Notes: generated from the sequence alone by a model not told the origin. Counted from the first letter of the stretch, positions 37,951-46,395 are shown. The stretch: DNA of 64,000 nt from Chitinophaga sp. H8 (GCF_040567655.1 NZ_JBEXAC010000002.1:1736001-1800000), one strand, 5' to 3'. Translations and numbers: made by a program.

Positions 37951-40921
37951 ACATTTATTGGTCATAATAATACTTGTGGGTTTGTTAAGCTGCTTTAACC
38001 CCTGTTACAGCCAGCCTTTTCCAATGATTCATTATACTACGGAAAATGGACTACCTAGTAATACCGTATATGATGTATATAAGGATAGCAAAGGATTCTT
38101 ATGGTTTGGTACAGACAAAGGCATTACCCGCTATAATGGTATCCGGTTTGAAACCTTCACTACTTTTGATGGGCTGCCGGATAATGAAGTGTTTTGCATC
38201 CGGGAAGACAACCAACATCGCCTGTGGCTGTTAACTTTCACCGGAGGGGTATGCTACTATGATAAAGGTGTTTTTCATACGGCCCAACAATCTTCTTTGC
38301 TGCAATGGCCGTTTCCACATGTTGGTATTGCACAGCTTACACTGGAATCCGATAGCAGTATTACCGTCAATTTTGATAAGGAAGGTTTTTTTGTAAATAT
38401 CTATGGAGAAAAATTTACCACCCATTCCTTGAATGAAATGAAGGAAAAGGCAGGAATTCCTTCCTTGGTATATCTCCGGAAAATGTCGGGCAGTACCTAT
38501 GAACTGTGTGGGGATGACAAAAAGGTATGGATAGATACTACTTATCAGGTTCTGAGAACAATAACCGCGCCTTTCACCTCACCCTATTATTACTTTACAG
38601 GGCGACAAAGTGGATATGTTGCCACCGCAAATGGGGTATATACCCTGGACGGAACATTATTACAGGCAGCAGGGCAGCACCAGTATAAAAAGAGTAGCAT
38701 CAAACATTTTTACCAGGATCAGAAAAATACTTTGATAGGAACACATGATCACGGTCTGGTCATCAACGATAATACCAACATACTTACAACTGCTAAAATA
38801 ACCGGCATTGCTCAGGATCATGGAGAACATTACTGGATCAGCACCTTGCAGGATGGCGTTTGGTTGTTCAGCCAGGACTTTACAATGGAAAAGGCTTACA
38901 GGAATCTGTATGAAGGTACCATAAGGTATGCTTTTGTACATAAAGAGATATTATACTATACCCCCACAGATAATAACCTGTACCGGCTGGAGCAAGGTAA
39001 ATCATCCTGTATATTTAATTACTCCAAACACCAGGAACAACCAGTGGCCAATTTTGATGAACCTGGATACCTGGCGGATGACCAGGGAGCGTATCACACT
39101 TTATATGGAAAAGATCATTATGAAATAGATGCATGGAATAGTACGTGGCCTGTGCCAAAACATACCAGCATTTTTTCAAATGATGCACAGGATACGCTTA
39201 AAAATATCAGGAATGAAGGCACGGGGATAAAATATATTTTTAGTACTCCTTCTTATATCTACCTCTTACAAGGAGGCTACCGGATTGTAAGGATTGATTC
39301 CAAAAGAACAATACGGACCGGTGCTACCTGGTTTGAAGATACAGGCCTGAATAGCAGCAGGCAGCGGATCTATGCGATGGCTAAAGATAAGGACCAGGCT
39401 ATTTGGTATAATACGATAGACAGTATGTTTAAAGTGGTAAATCAAAAGCCTGTTTACCAGCCGGCATTCAAAAACAGGGCATTTAAGTATTTTACTTTTA
39501 TCGATTCCAGCCTGATCGGATTTACGCATAAAAATGAGCTGATTATCTGCAGTAACCTGAACGGAAAGATGAAAGCAGATACTATTACGGATCGCAGCTG
39601 CATCTGGAATCGTATGTACACACTGGATAACAGGCATATACTGATCAGCACCAATAACCGTTATCGTATACTTACCTTATCAGCTGCCAGGGATACTTTG
39701 ATCAGCCAGCTGAGAATAGTAGAAGACCTTTTTGTACCACTACAGGCAGAATATATCGTTTCGGATACTACCAACTGTTATTTTTTTAAGGCCGGAACAA
39801 TAACCAGCTTTACCATCAATCAACTGCTGAAAACACCGGAAGCACCTGCAGCTGTACTTAAATACTTAAATGCCGGTAAGGTAGCCTATGATGGAGCAAC
39901 CGGAAAGATGGAAGTGCCTTATACAGCAAGACGGTACCTCAGGATAGGGGTCACCGCTTTGTCGTTCAACAGCCGACGGGTGATCTACGAATACAGCATG
40001 TCTAAAGGATATGCCGAGGACAACTGGTTGCCACTGAAACAGGAAGATATGTTGTTGCCTGTACCGGGTTATGGCGATTATACCTTGAAAGTAAGATGCA
40101 GGAGTGCTTCCAGCAAATATAGCCAACCGTTGGTAGTGCGACTTACCATAGGAGAGCCTTTCTGGATGGCATGGTGGTTTATGTTACTTGCAGGAGGTTT
40201 GGTTATTTCATTGTTATGGAATATTGCAAGATACCGGATGGGATATGTCATGCGAAAAAGAGAACGGGCACATGCCGCAGAAATAAAGTTTTTAAAATCA
40301 GAATACAAAGCGCTGAACGCATTGATGAATCCCCACTTTATTTTCAATAGCCTCAATAACATCCAGGGCCTGATCAATGAGGATGATAAACGTTCTGCTA
40401 ACGAATATTTACGCGTGTTTTCCAACCTGATCCGGCAGAATATGCACAATATCTCAAAAGAACTTATTCCACTGCAAAAAGAAATAGACCTGGTCGTAAA
40501 CTATCTCAAATTTGAAAAATTGAGATTCAGTGATTGTCTGAACTATACCATTGATATTGACGATGATGTTGATCTGGACAATATATACATCCCCCCGCTG
40601 TTAATACAACCATTGCTGGAGAATAGTATCCAGCATGGGCTTTTACCCCGCAGATCAGCAGATAATATGCTAAGCCTGCGTATACATGAAAAAGGAGCTA
40701 TGCTTTATATCATTGTAACAGACAATGGAATTGGTATACAGCAATCCCGGAAAAATGCACGTGCTGGCCATACATCATTTGCATTGGATAATATTGAAAA
40801 GCGCCTGCGGCAACTACGGCTGATGCATGGCAGTAACATTACCCTGCACTTAGAAGAGCTGACCGATAGTACAGGTGCTGCTACTGGTACTACCGCTACT
40901 ATCAGTATTGACGTGGAATAG
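37943..40921 (+). CDS. Propeller-type sensor histidine kinase of the LytS/YpdA family
   Basis: 992 aa. Signal peptide (~1-24), a large periplasmic sensor made of two-component-regulator propeller blades (for example VYDVYKDSKGFLWFGTDKGI near the N-terminus) and a Y_Y_Y domain, one membrane helix (~742-765), then a His_kinase domain with NPHFIFNSLNNIQGL (His798 expected to be phosphorylated) and HATPase motif TDNGIGIQQS. Pairs with the LytTR regulator just upstream. It stands 155 bases before the first GG-leader peptide gene, so it is the best candidate to sense the peptides or another cue. Confidence 0.93.
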   Translation: MYRHLLVIIILVGLLSCFNPCYSQPFPMIHYTTENGLPSNTVYDVYKDSKGFLWFGTDKGITRYNGIRFETFTTFDGLPDNEVFCIREDNQHRLWLLTFTGGVCYYDKGVFHTAQQSSLLQWPFPHVGIAQLTLESDSSITVNFDKEGFFVNIYGEKFTTHSLNEMKEKAGIPSLVYLRKMSGSTYELCGDDKKVWIDTTYQVLRTITAPFTSPYYYFTGRQSGYVATANGVYTLDGTLLQAAGQHQYKKSSIKHFYQDQKNTLIGTHDHGLVINDNTNILTTAKITGIAQDHGEHYWISTLQDGVWLFSQDFTMEKAYRNLYEGTIRYAFVHKEILYYTPTDNNLYRLEQGKSSCIFNYSKHQEQPVANFDEPGYLADDQGAYHTLYGKDHYEIDAWNSTWPVPKHTSIFSNDAQDTLKNIRNEGTGIKYIFSTPSYIYLLQGGYRIVRIDSKRTIRTGATWFEDTGLNSSRQRIYAMAKDKDQAIWYNTIDSMFKVVNQKPVYQPAFKNRAFKYFTFIDSSLIGFTHKNELIICSNLNGKMKADTITDRSCIWNRMYTLDNRHILISTNNRYRILTLSAARDTLISQLRIVEDLFVPLQAEYIVSDTTNCYFFKAGTITSFTINQLLKTPEAPAAVLKYLNAGKVAYDGATGKMEVPYTARRYLRIGVTALSFNSRRVIYEYSMSKGYAEDNWLPLKQEDMLLPVPGYGDYTLKVRCRSASSKYSQPLVVRLTIGEPFWMAWWFMLLAGGLVISLLWNIARYRMGYVMRKRERAHAAEIKFLKSEYKALNALMNPHFIFNSLNNIQGLINEDDKRSANEYLRVFSNLIRQNMHNISKELIPLQKEIDLVVNYLKFEKLRFSDCLNYTIDIDDDVDLDNIYIPPLLIQPLLENSIQHGLLPRRSADNMLSLRIHEKGAMLYIIVTDNGIGIQQSRKNARAGHTSFALDNIEKRLRQLRLMHGSNITLHLEELTDSTGAATGTTATISIDVE

Positions 40922-40960
40922 TTTGTGCCCCCCGCCTCCTTAAATTTTTTTTTTTCTACA

Positions 40961-40994
40961 GTACGGTATTGCGGACACCCCGCTTATAATTTTG
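40961..40994 (+). promoter_or_regulatory. Promoter of the A1-B1-A2-B2 peptide genes with a putative LytTR box
   Basis: GTACGGTATTGCGGACACC (40961-40979) lies over the -33 region; TAATTTTG (40987-40994) is an exact -7 match. The same box with 16 of 19 bases conserved, followed by CTTAT, recurs at 46361 before the second peptide cassette. The most economical reading is a site for the LytTR regulator encoded just upstream. Confidence 0.65.
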
Positions 40995-41076
40995 TATGCA
41001 TAAATCATTTGCGCAAATAAGGGGATGCCGAAAACCTGCAACAGAGTAGGCACTTAACAACTAATATTCATTCATT

Positions 41077-41253
41077 ATGACAAAGTTATCTCTTGAGGAA
41101 TTTGGTGCCATAGAATTGGACCAGCAGTCATTGGAGGAAACCAATGGTGGCATCCTGCCTGCATTAGTAGGTGCGTTGGCCGGTATTGCATTACTGGGCA
41201 TGTACGAAGGTGGTAAAGCATTAGGTAAAATGCTGTACAACGAATTACACTAA
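41077..41253 (+). CDS. GG-leader peptide A1 (two-peptide bacteriocin-like, chain A)
   Basis: 58 aa. Leader of 25 residues, MTKLSLEEF up to SLEETNGG, with Leu at -7 and -12 from the double glycine. Predicted 33-residue core begins ILPALVGALAGIALLG and ends ALGKMLYNELH; it is hydrophobic in the first half and has GxxxG at core positions 7-11, 16-20 and 21-25. No Cys, Ser/Thr-poor, and no modifying enzyme nearby, so probably unmodified. Cleaved and exported by the C39-type ABC transporter downstream (inference). The 44-base gap to B1 is conserved between the two A-B units. Confidence 0.85.
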   Translation: MTKLSLEEFGAIELDQQSLEETNGGILPALVGALAGIALLGMYEGGKALGKMLYNELH

Positions 41254-41297
41254 TCATACCACGGTTTTATTTTTTAACTCCTTACAACTTTATCAAC

Positions 41298-41471
41298 ATG
41301 GAAGCAACACTGAACATTGCAGGTTTTAACGAAATTACTATGGATGAACAAATGGCTATTGATGGTGGTATCAGCTGGAAAGCTGCCGCAATCATTGCTG
41401 TAGGTTGCGCATTTCCTGTAGTAGGTCTGGGCATTGCTGTAGGTTATCTTACAGAAGCTGCTAACCACTAA
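41298..41471 (+). CDS. GG-leader peptide B1 (two-peptide bacteriocin-like, chain B)
   Basis: 57 aa. Leader of 24 residues, MEATLNIAGFNEI to QMAIDGG, with Ile at -4 and -12. Core of 33 residues begins ISWKAAAIIAVGC and continues FPVVGLGIAVGYLTEAANH, with GxxxG at core 21-25. One Cys (core 13), not paired within the peptide. Strongly hydrophobic; the ends carry the few polar residues. Always follows an A gene, as the two chains of class IIb bacteriocins do. Confidence 0.85.
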   Translation: MEATLNIAGFNEITMDEQMAIDGGISWKAAAIIAVGCAFPVVGLGIAVGYLTEAANH

Positions 41472-41511
41472 TAGTAATAATATTTGATCTCACCTTTTAT
41501 ATTCATTCATT

Positions 41512-41688
41512 ATGACAAAGTTATCTCTTGAAGAATTTGGTGCCATGGAAATGGACCAACAGTCCATGGAAGAAACCAATGGCGGTATATTACCCGCATT
41601 AGCAGGTGCTGCAGCTGGCATTGTACTGCTGGCCATGTACGAAGGTGGTAAAGCATTAGGTAAAATGCTGTACAACGAATTACACTAA
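41512..41688 (+). CDS. GG-leader peptide A2 (variant of A1)
   Basis: 58 aa. Same leader plan (ends SMEETNGG). Core differs from A1 at four of 33 positions (V6A, L9A, A13V, G16A); the last 17 residues, MYEGGKALGKMLYNELH, are identical. GxxxG kept at core 7-11 and 21-25. The clustering of changes in the first half suggests diversification of the membrane or target-contact part while the tail is fixed. Confidence 0.85.
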   Translation: MTKLSLEEFGAMEMDQQSMEETNGGILPALAGAAAGIVLLAMYEGGKALGKMLYNELH

Positions 41689-41735
41689 TCATCCACCCGT
41701 TTTTTATTTTTTACACTCCTTACAACTTTATTAAC

Positions 41736-41912
41736 ATGGAAGCAACATTAAATATTGCTGGTTTCAACGAAATCACACTGGACGAACAATTAGCTATCGA
41801 CGGTGGTAAATTCAGCTGGAAAGCTGCTGCTATCATCGGTATAGGTATGGCATTTCCTGTTGTTGGACTGGGAATTGCTGTAGGCTATCTTACAGAAGCA
41901 GCTAATCACTAG
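41736..41912 (+). CDS. GG-leader peptide B2 (variant of B1)
   Basis: 58 aa. Leader ends DEQLAIDGG; 34-residue core begins KFSWKAAAIIGIGM, then the same FPVVGLGIAVGYLTEAANH tail as B1. The Cys of B1 is Met here and the N-terminal Ile is replaced by Lys-Phe, so no disulfide is required for function. GxxxG at core 22-26. Stop is TAG, 20 bases before the left arm of a long inverted repeat. Confidence 0.85.
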   Translation: MEATLNIAGFNEITLDEQLAIDGGKFSWKAAAIIGIGMAFPVVGLGIAVGYLTEAANH

Positions 41913-41931
41913 GTTATAACATCTCCACTAT

Positions 41932-42027
41932 GGCTGACTAAAAAGACTATCTCTGACAGGATATGTAATGCAGCTATCTCTCTGCGCCCACGCACTGATA
42001 TAACTACATTAGGCTTTTTAGTCAGCC
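41932..42027 (+). repeat. 14-base inverted repeat framing the gap before the small membrane protein gene
   Basis: GGCTGACTAAAAAG at 41932-41945 is the exact reverse complement of 42014-42027, with 68 bases between. The right arm ends two bases before the ATG at 42030. In RNA it could fold into a stem that hides the translation start or attenuates read-through from the peptide genes. Confidence 0.6.
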
Positions 42028-42029
42028 TT

Positions 42030-42173
42030 ATGGATTTAAATAATATGGATATGAATAATAAAAAGAACATGACTAAAATGGAACTCGTTAGTTTTCTTGT
42101 CCCCCTGTCCTTCTTCGTGGCCTACATCACAGTGGACGTTTTGAAAGCAGTGATAAAATACATGAACAGGTAG
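42030..42173 (+). CDS. Small single-TM protein, candidate immunity protein
   Basis: 47 aa from the ATG at 42030; further in-frame ATGs at 42045, 42051, 42069 and 42078 are possible. An Asn/Asp/Lys-rich head (MDLNNMDMNNKKNMTK) is followed by one membrane helix, SFLVPLSFFVAYITVDVL, and a basic end KAVIKYMNR. No GG motif, so not a further bacteriocin. Small membrane proteins in this position are common immunity factors of class II bacteriocins; the role is inferred from position and shape. Short length means the gene itself is not certain. Confidence 0.55.
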   Translation: MDLNNMDMNNKKNMTKMELVSFLVPLSFFVAYITVDVLKAVIKYMNR

Positions 42174-42704
42174 CCCTGGTTCATGATATAGTAGTTGATA
42201 ATTGTAGCTGCTGTGAAGCAGCAATACCCTCACTATGTACCATGAAATAAGATAGTTAACCCACCATTTCTTACCTGTACTCCTCTGAAAGCCGGCATTT
42301 TTTGCTGCAGATATTGCTTTGCCTACCGTTAATAAATAAAACGCTACCGTTCCTTGGTTTTTTTTGGGAATCTCTGCTCGTGAATTCTATATTAGCAGGG
42401 CTTGAGTAGCACACATTGCCACTAACTTTATTGTTAACGAAAAACCGAAAAATGATTGTTATGGTTAACCGATTCATCTATTCATTTTCACTGGAATAGG
42501 TATAGTATACCTGAAGTTATTAACCCGTAAAAAGAAATTTATTTACTGAATTCATTTTGCCATGGTTTGTTATACCCGCTGGAACAATATTTAAGGGAAC
42601 GCCATTGTTTGTTACCCTTTTTTTGTATCCATGCGTACATATGTTAACCCATATGTTATACCCGGCGTGAATTCTCCATTTTTTATTCTTAAACAGTTTT
42701 TAGC
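42174..42704. other. Non-coding stretch with repeated GTTA(A/TA)CCC boxes
   Basis: No gene seen on either strand. A small hairpin GCTGCT-GTGA-AGCAGC lies at 42207-42222. The motif GTTA-A/TA-CCC recurs at 42255 (GTTAACCC), 42516 (GTTATTAACCC), 42569 (GTTATACCC), 42611 (GTTACCC), 42643 (GTTAACCC) and 42655 (GTTATACCC), the last two as neighbouring ATATGTTA copies. Likely the control region of the exporter operon, distinct from the peptide promoters. Confidence 0.55.
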
Positions 42705-43850
42705 ATGAAAGAATTAATTCCTGCTGAAGCGGTGTCGTATGCGGCTATCACATACCATCGGAAGATAGCCGTGCGCAGTCAGGTTATCTACAGCGTTCTT
42801 TTGCTGGCTGTAATAGCAGCATTGGTCAGTTTGCCTTTTATTTATGTAGACATTGGCGTCAAAAGTAGCGGTATCCTGCAAAGTAATCTGGAGAAACATA
42901 TTATCAGCGCGCCTGTTAGCGGGCGGGTGGTAAAGTATAATCTCCAGGAAAACAAAAAAGTAGCACCGGGAGAAATACTGCTGGCGGTTGCTTCTGCCGG
43001 TATCGAAGCACAACAGGGATTCCAGGAAGGTCGTATGAAAGAGCTGCAGATGTATCTCGCAGATGTAGATCGTTTACTGTCAAATGGGAATGCGCTCACT
43101 CCTCAATATGTAGCTGGCCAGCAACAATACCGTGCCCGCCTTACTGAGGCAGATAACAGGCTGCAGAAAGCGCAGATCGATTTTAAACGTAATGAAACTC
43201 TATGGAAAGAAAAGGTGATTGCACCTGCGGAATTTGAAAAGATTGCGCTGGAATATAAGCAGGCACAAGCGGCTTATGAACTGGTACAAAGAGAACAGGT
43301 GACAGGATGGCAGGCGGATGCCCGTAAATACCGGGAAGAAATGAAAGACCTGGAAAGCAAGCAAACACAACTGGCACAGGACCGCCAGAGTTATACGATA
43401 GCTGCACCCGTAAAAGGCGCATTGCAGGAAGTAGTCCCCCTGCCCCCTGGCAGCTTTGTGTTTGCGAATCAAAAACTGGGCACTATTACGCCAGACACCG
43501 GATTGATTGCTTTACTCCACATTTCCCCCCGGGATATAGGCCTGATAAAAGTAAACCAACGGGTGAAAATGCAGATTGATGCTTTTAACTACAATGAATG
43601 GGGAACTGTTACCGGCCGGATAAATGAAATTGCAGCAGATGTTACCGTACCGGAAAATGGACAAAGCCCTTACTTCAAAGTAAAATGCCAGCTGGACAAA
43701 AATAACCTGCAACTGAAAAACGGTTATAAGGGAAGCCTCTCAAAAGGTATGACCCTGAGAGCAAACATGATCGTAACCAGGAGAAACCTTTATCAGCTAT
43801 TGTATGATAAGGTGGATGACTGGCTGAATCCTCAACGTAGCACTATTTAA
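42705..43850 (+). CDS. HlyD family membrane-fusion protein of the peptide exporter
   Basis: 381 aa. One N-terminal membrane helix (~27-47), biotinyl-lipoyl hairpin halves (GILQSNLEKHIISAPVSGRV and later YTIAAPVKGALQEV), a central coiled coil (~105-235) and a beta-barrel part with LIALLHISPRDIGLIKVNQR. Bridges the inner-membrane exporter to an outer-membrane TolC-type channel, which is not encoded here. The exporter gene follows after 10 bases. Confidence 0.94.
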   Translation: MKELIPAEAVSYAAITYHRKIAVRSQVIYSVLLLAVIAALVSLPFIYVDIGVKSSGILQSNLEKHIISAPVSGRVVKYNLQENKKVAPGEILLAVASAGIEAQQGFQEGRMKELQMYLADVDRLLSNGNALTPQYVAGQQQYRARLTEADNRLQKAQIDFKRNETLWKEKVIAPAEFEKIALEYKQAQAAYELVQREQVTGWQADARKYREEMKDLESKQTQLAQDRQSYTIAAPVKGALQEVVPLPPGSFVFANQKLGTITPDTGLIALLHISPRDIGLIKVNQRVKMQIDAFNYNEWGTVTGRINEIAADVTVPENGQSPYFKVKCQLDKNNLQLKNGYKGSLSKGMTLRANMIVTRRNLYQLLYDKVDDWLNPQRSTI

Positions 43851-43860
43851 TTTGTAAGGT

Positions 43861-46035
43861 ATGAGTATAAAGGTAAAGCAGAGAGATATGATGGATTGTG
43901 GTGCCGCCTGCCTGGCGTCTGTTGCAGCGCACTACAAATTACAACTGCCCGTAGCCAGAATCCGGCAGTTTGCACAAACAGATACCAAGGGTACGAATGT
44001 GCTGGGTATGCTGGAAGCTGCAAAGAAATTAGGCTTTGAGGCGAAAGGGGTAAAAGGACAGGTAGACAGTCTGCCCAAAATACCATTGCCGGCCATTGCG
44101 CATGTTATCGTAAAAGAAGTATTACATCACTTTGTAGTGATCTATAAAATCACCCCAAAGGAAGTGACCGTCATGGATCCGGGTGATGGGAAAATGCATA
44201 AGTACAAGCTGGAAGAATTTGCCAAAATGTGGACAGGGGTACTGGTATTGCTGCTACCATCAGCGGATTTTAATACCGGTAATGAAAGCGTATCACTGGG
44301 CAAACGGTTTATGGGATTGTTAAAACCGCATAAGGCGGTGCTCACACAGGTACTGGTAGGAGCAGTGGTATATACGATATTGGGATTGTCTACCGCTATC
44401 TACATGCAGAAAATAACGGATAATGTGCTTGCGGAAGGAAACACTAATCTGATGAATGTATTGAGCGTGGGTATGATCCTGATACTGGCCCTGCAAATCC
44501 TTATGGGAGTGCTGAGATCCGTATTTACAGTAAAAACCGGACAACAGATAGACCTGGCCCTGATCCTGGGATATTATAAGCACCTGCTACGATTGCCACA
44601 GCAGTTTTTTGACAGTATGCGCACCGGCGAAATTATTTCACGTATTAATGATGCCGTGAAAATACGTACGTTCATCAATGATATTGCTATTAACCTGGCA
44701 GTAAATATCATGATCGTTGTATTTTCCTTTGTATTGATGTTTACCTACTATTGGAAACTGGCGTTGTTCATGCTCTCGGTTATCCCGTTATACCTGTTGG
44801 TATATGTGATCACCAACAAACTGAATGTTAGTATTCAGCGAAAAATGATGGAAGATGCAGCAGACCTGGAATCACAGCTGGTAGAGTCTGTAAATGCAGC
44901 AGGTACGATCAAACGCTTTGGGCTGGAAGAGTTCTCCGACCTGAAAACGGAAACACGTTTTGTGAAACTGCTGGACAGCATCTATCATTCTTCTATGAAT
45001 AGCCTGTTTGCAAGCAATAGTACGGAACTTATTTCCCGATTGTTTTCTATTATCCTGCTATGGGCAGGTACAGGTTATGTACTCGGTAATCAATTAACGC
45101 CGGGGGAACTGCTGTCATTCTACGCTTTGATCGGTTATTTTACCGGTCCGGTAGCTTCTCTGATCAGCAGTAACCGCGCCTTCCAGGAAGCGCGTATTGC
45201 AGCCGACCGTTTGTTTGAGATTATGGACCTGCAACAGGAAGAAACCGGCCGGAAAATTAAATTAACCAGGGACATGATCGGTGATGTACGCTTTGAAAAA
45301 GTATCATTCAGATATGGTAGCCGCGTGAAGGTCTTCAACTCCCTGGACCTGCTGGTAAGAAAGGGCGAAGTAACAGCAGTAGTGGGAGAGAGCGGTTCCG
45401 GAAAGTCTACCCTTGTAAGCCTGCTGCAGTATATATATCCTATACAGGACGGACACATTTACATCGGTGATTTTGATATCCGCTATCTGGAAAATCAATC
45501 GCTGCGCCAGCTGGTGAGTGTAGTGCCTCAAAAGATAGATCTCTTTGCAGGAAATGTAGCTGAAAACATTGCGATAGGAGAACTGGAGCCGGATTATAAC
45601 CGTATCGTACAAATATGCCAGCAACTGGGGATCATTCCCTTTATTGAATCACTGCCTAATGGTTTTGATACTTACATAGGTGAGAACGGTGCTTCCCTCA
45701 GTGGTGGACAAAAACAGCGTATTGCGATTGCCAGGGCACTCTATCGTGACCCGGAAATACTGATCCTGGATGAGGCTACTTCTTCCCTGGATACTGCCTC
45801 TGAACAGTTTGTGCAGCAAGCCATCCAGTATATGCGCAACAGAGGAAAAACAATTATCATCATTGCACACCGGCTGTCTACCGTGATGCATGCAGATCAG
45901 ATCGCCGTGCTGGATAAAGGAGTGCTGGTAGAACAGGGATCACATATGAATCTGCTGGAACAACAGGGCCGGTATTATTATCTCTGGCAGCATCACCTGC
46001 CCCAAAAACAGGAAGTAGCTGCTGCATTGTATTGA
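43861..46035 (+). CDS. Peptidase-containing ABC transporter (C39, bacteriocin exporter type)
   Basis: 724 aa. C39 cysteine peptidase domain (~1-135): VKQRDMMDCGAACLAS with catalytic Cys13, His90 in HHFVVIYKI and Asp106 in VMDPGDGK. Six-helix ABC membrane domain (~165-440). Nucleotide-binding domain (~480-715) with Walker A GESGSGKST, signature LSGGQKQR, Walker B ILILDEATSSLD and the H-loop IIIIAHRLST. All catalytic residues present. It should cut after the double glycine of the six peptides encoded around it and export the cores. Confidence 0.96.
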   Translation: MSIKVKQRDMMDCGAACLASVAAHYKLQLPVARIRQFAQTDTKGTNVLGMLEAAKKLGFEAKGVKGQVDSLPKIPLPAIAHVIVKEVLHHFVVIYKITPKEVTVMDPGDGKMHKYKLEEFAKMWTGVLVLLLPSADFNTGNESVSLGKRFMGLLKPHKAVLTQVLVGAVVYTILGLSTAIYMQKITDNVLAEGNTNLMNVLSVGMILILALQILMGVLRSVFTVKTGQQIDLALILGYYKHLLRLPQQFFDSMRTGEIISRINDAVKIRTFINDIAINLAVNIMIVVFSFVLMFTYYWKLALFMLSVIPLYLLVYVITNKLNVSIQRKMMEDAADLESQLVESVNAAGTIKRFGLEEFSDLKTETRFVKLLDSIYHSSMNSLFASNSTELISRLFSIILLWAGTGYVLGNQLTPGELLSFYALIGYFTGPVASLISSNRAFQEARIAADRLFEIMDLQQEETGRKIKLTRDMIGDVRFEKVSFRYGSRVKVFNSLDLLVRKGEVTAVVGESGSGKSTLVSLLQYIYPIQDGHIYIGDFDIRYLENQSLRQLVSVVPQKIDLFAGNVAENIAIGELEPDYNRIVQICQQLGIIPFIESLPNGFDTYIGENGASLSGGQKQRIAIARALYRDPEILILDEATSSLDTASEQFVQQAIQYMRNRGKTIIIIAHRLSTVMHADQIAVLDKGVLVEQGSHMNLLEQQGRYYYLWQHHLPQKQEVAAALY

Positions 46036-46089
46036 GTAACCCATTCTTTCACTGAATCCTGAGTGTTATGCAGGAAAAAGTCTCCGATC

Positions 46090-46335
46090 ATGAATGTATT
46101 TGAAACCATTGAAAAGATTAACCGTTTACATACACTGATACGCCGTAAACAAACTGGCAATAGCCGACAGCTGGCAGGCCGGCTCTCCCTGAGCAGAACT
46201 GTATTATTTGAATTGATGCGGGAACTCCGCGATATGGGAGCACCTATTGTCTATTGCCGGGTAAGGCAATGCTATTATTACGAGAAAGAATTTAATCTGT
46301 GCATACAGATTATCATGAAAGAAACAGAAGAGTAA
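46090..46335 (+). CDS. Small HTH protein
   Basis: 81 aa from the ATG at 46090 (MNVFETIEKINRLH); a GTG at 46063 would add nine residues. A winged-HTH/DeoR-like start: HTLIRRKQTGNSRQLAGRL followed by SLSRTVLFELMRELRDMGAP, then IVYCRVRQCYYYE, the usual wing. No effector domain. It lies between the exporter and peptides C and D. A local regulator of the cassette or of the immunity genes is likely; such small HTH proteins recur beside RiPP loci in Bacteroidota. Confidence 0.85.
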   Translation: MNVFETIEKINRLHTLIRRKQTGNSRQLAGRLSLSRTVLFELMRELRDMGAPIVYCRVRQCYYYEKEFNLCIQIIMKETEE

Positions 46336-46360
46336 AAAAGAAACTGAAAAAATATGCACC

Positions 46361-46395
46361 GTACGGAATAGCGAACACCTACCAGCTTATTTTTA
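46361..46395 (+). promoter_or_regulatory. Promoter of peptide C with the second putative LytTR box
   Basis: GTACGGAATAGCGAACACC (46361-46379) matches the box at 40961 in 16 of 19 bases. CTTAT follows, and TATTTTTA at 46388-46395 fits TAnnTTTG except the last base. Distance from box start to the -7 TA is 27 bases here and 26 there. Confidence 0.65.

Larger units (their letters stand above)
41077..41912 (+). repeat. Tandem duplication of a two-gene A-B unit
   Basis: A1-B1 (41077-41471) and A2-B2 (41512-41912) are two copies of one unit with a period of about 435-438 bases. Coding and intergenic sequences are both conserved, including the TTCATTCATT just before each A start and CTCCTTACAACTTTAT before each B start. 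Differences fall mainly in the first half of each predicted core. Confidence 0.9.

Noticed and set aside
41490..41692. Minus-strand open frames of about 60 codons opposite the A peptide genes (also at 41075-41257)
   Set aside because: They mirror the duplicated A genes, have no leader or TM logic of their own, and the plus-strand frames show the conserved GG leaders.
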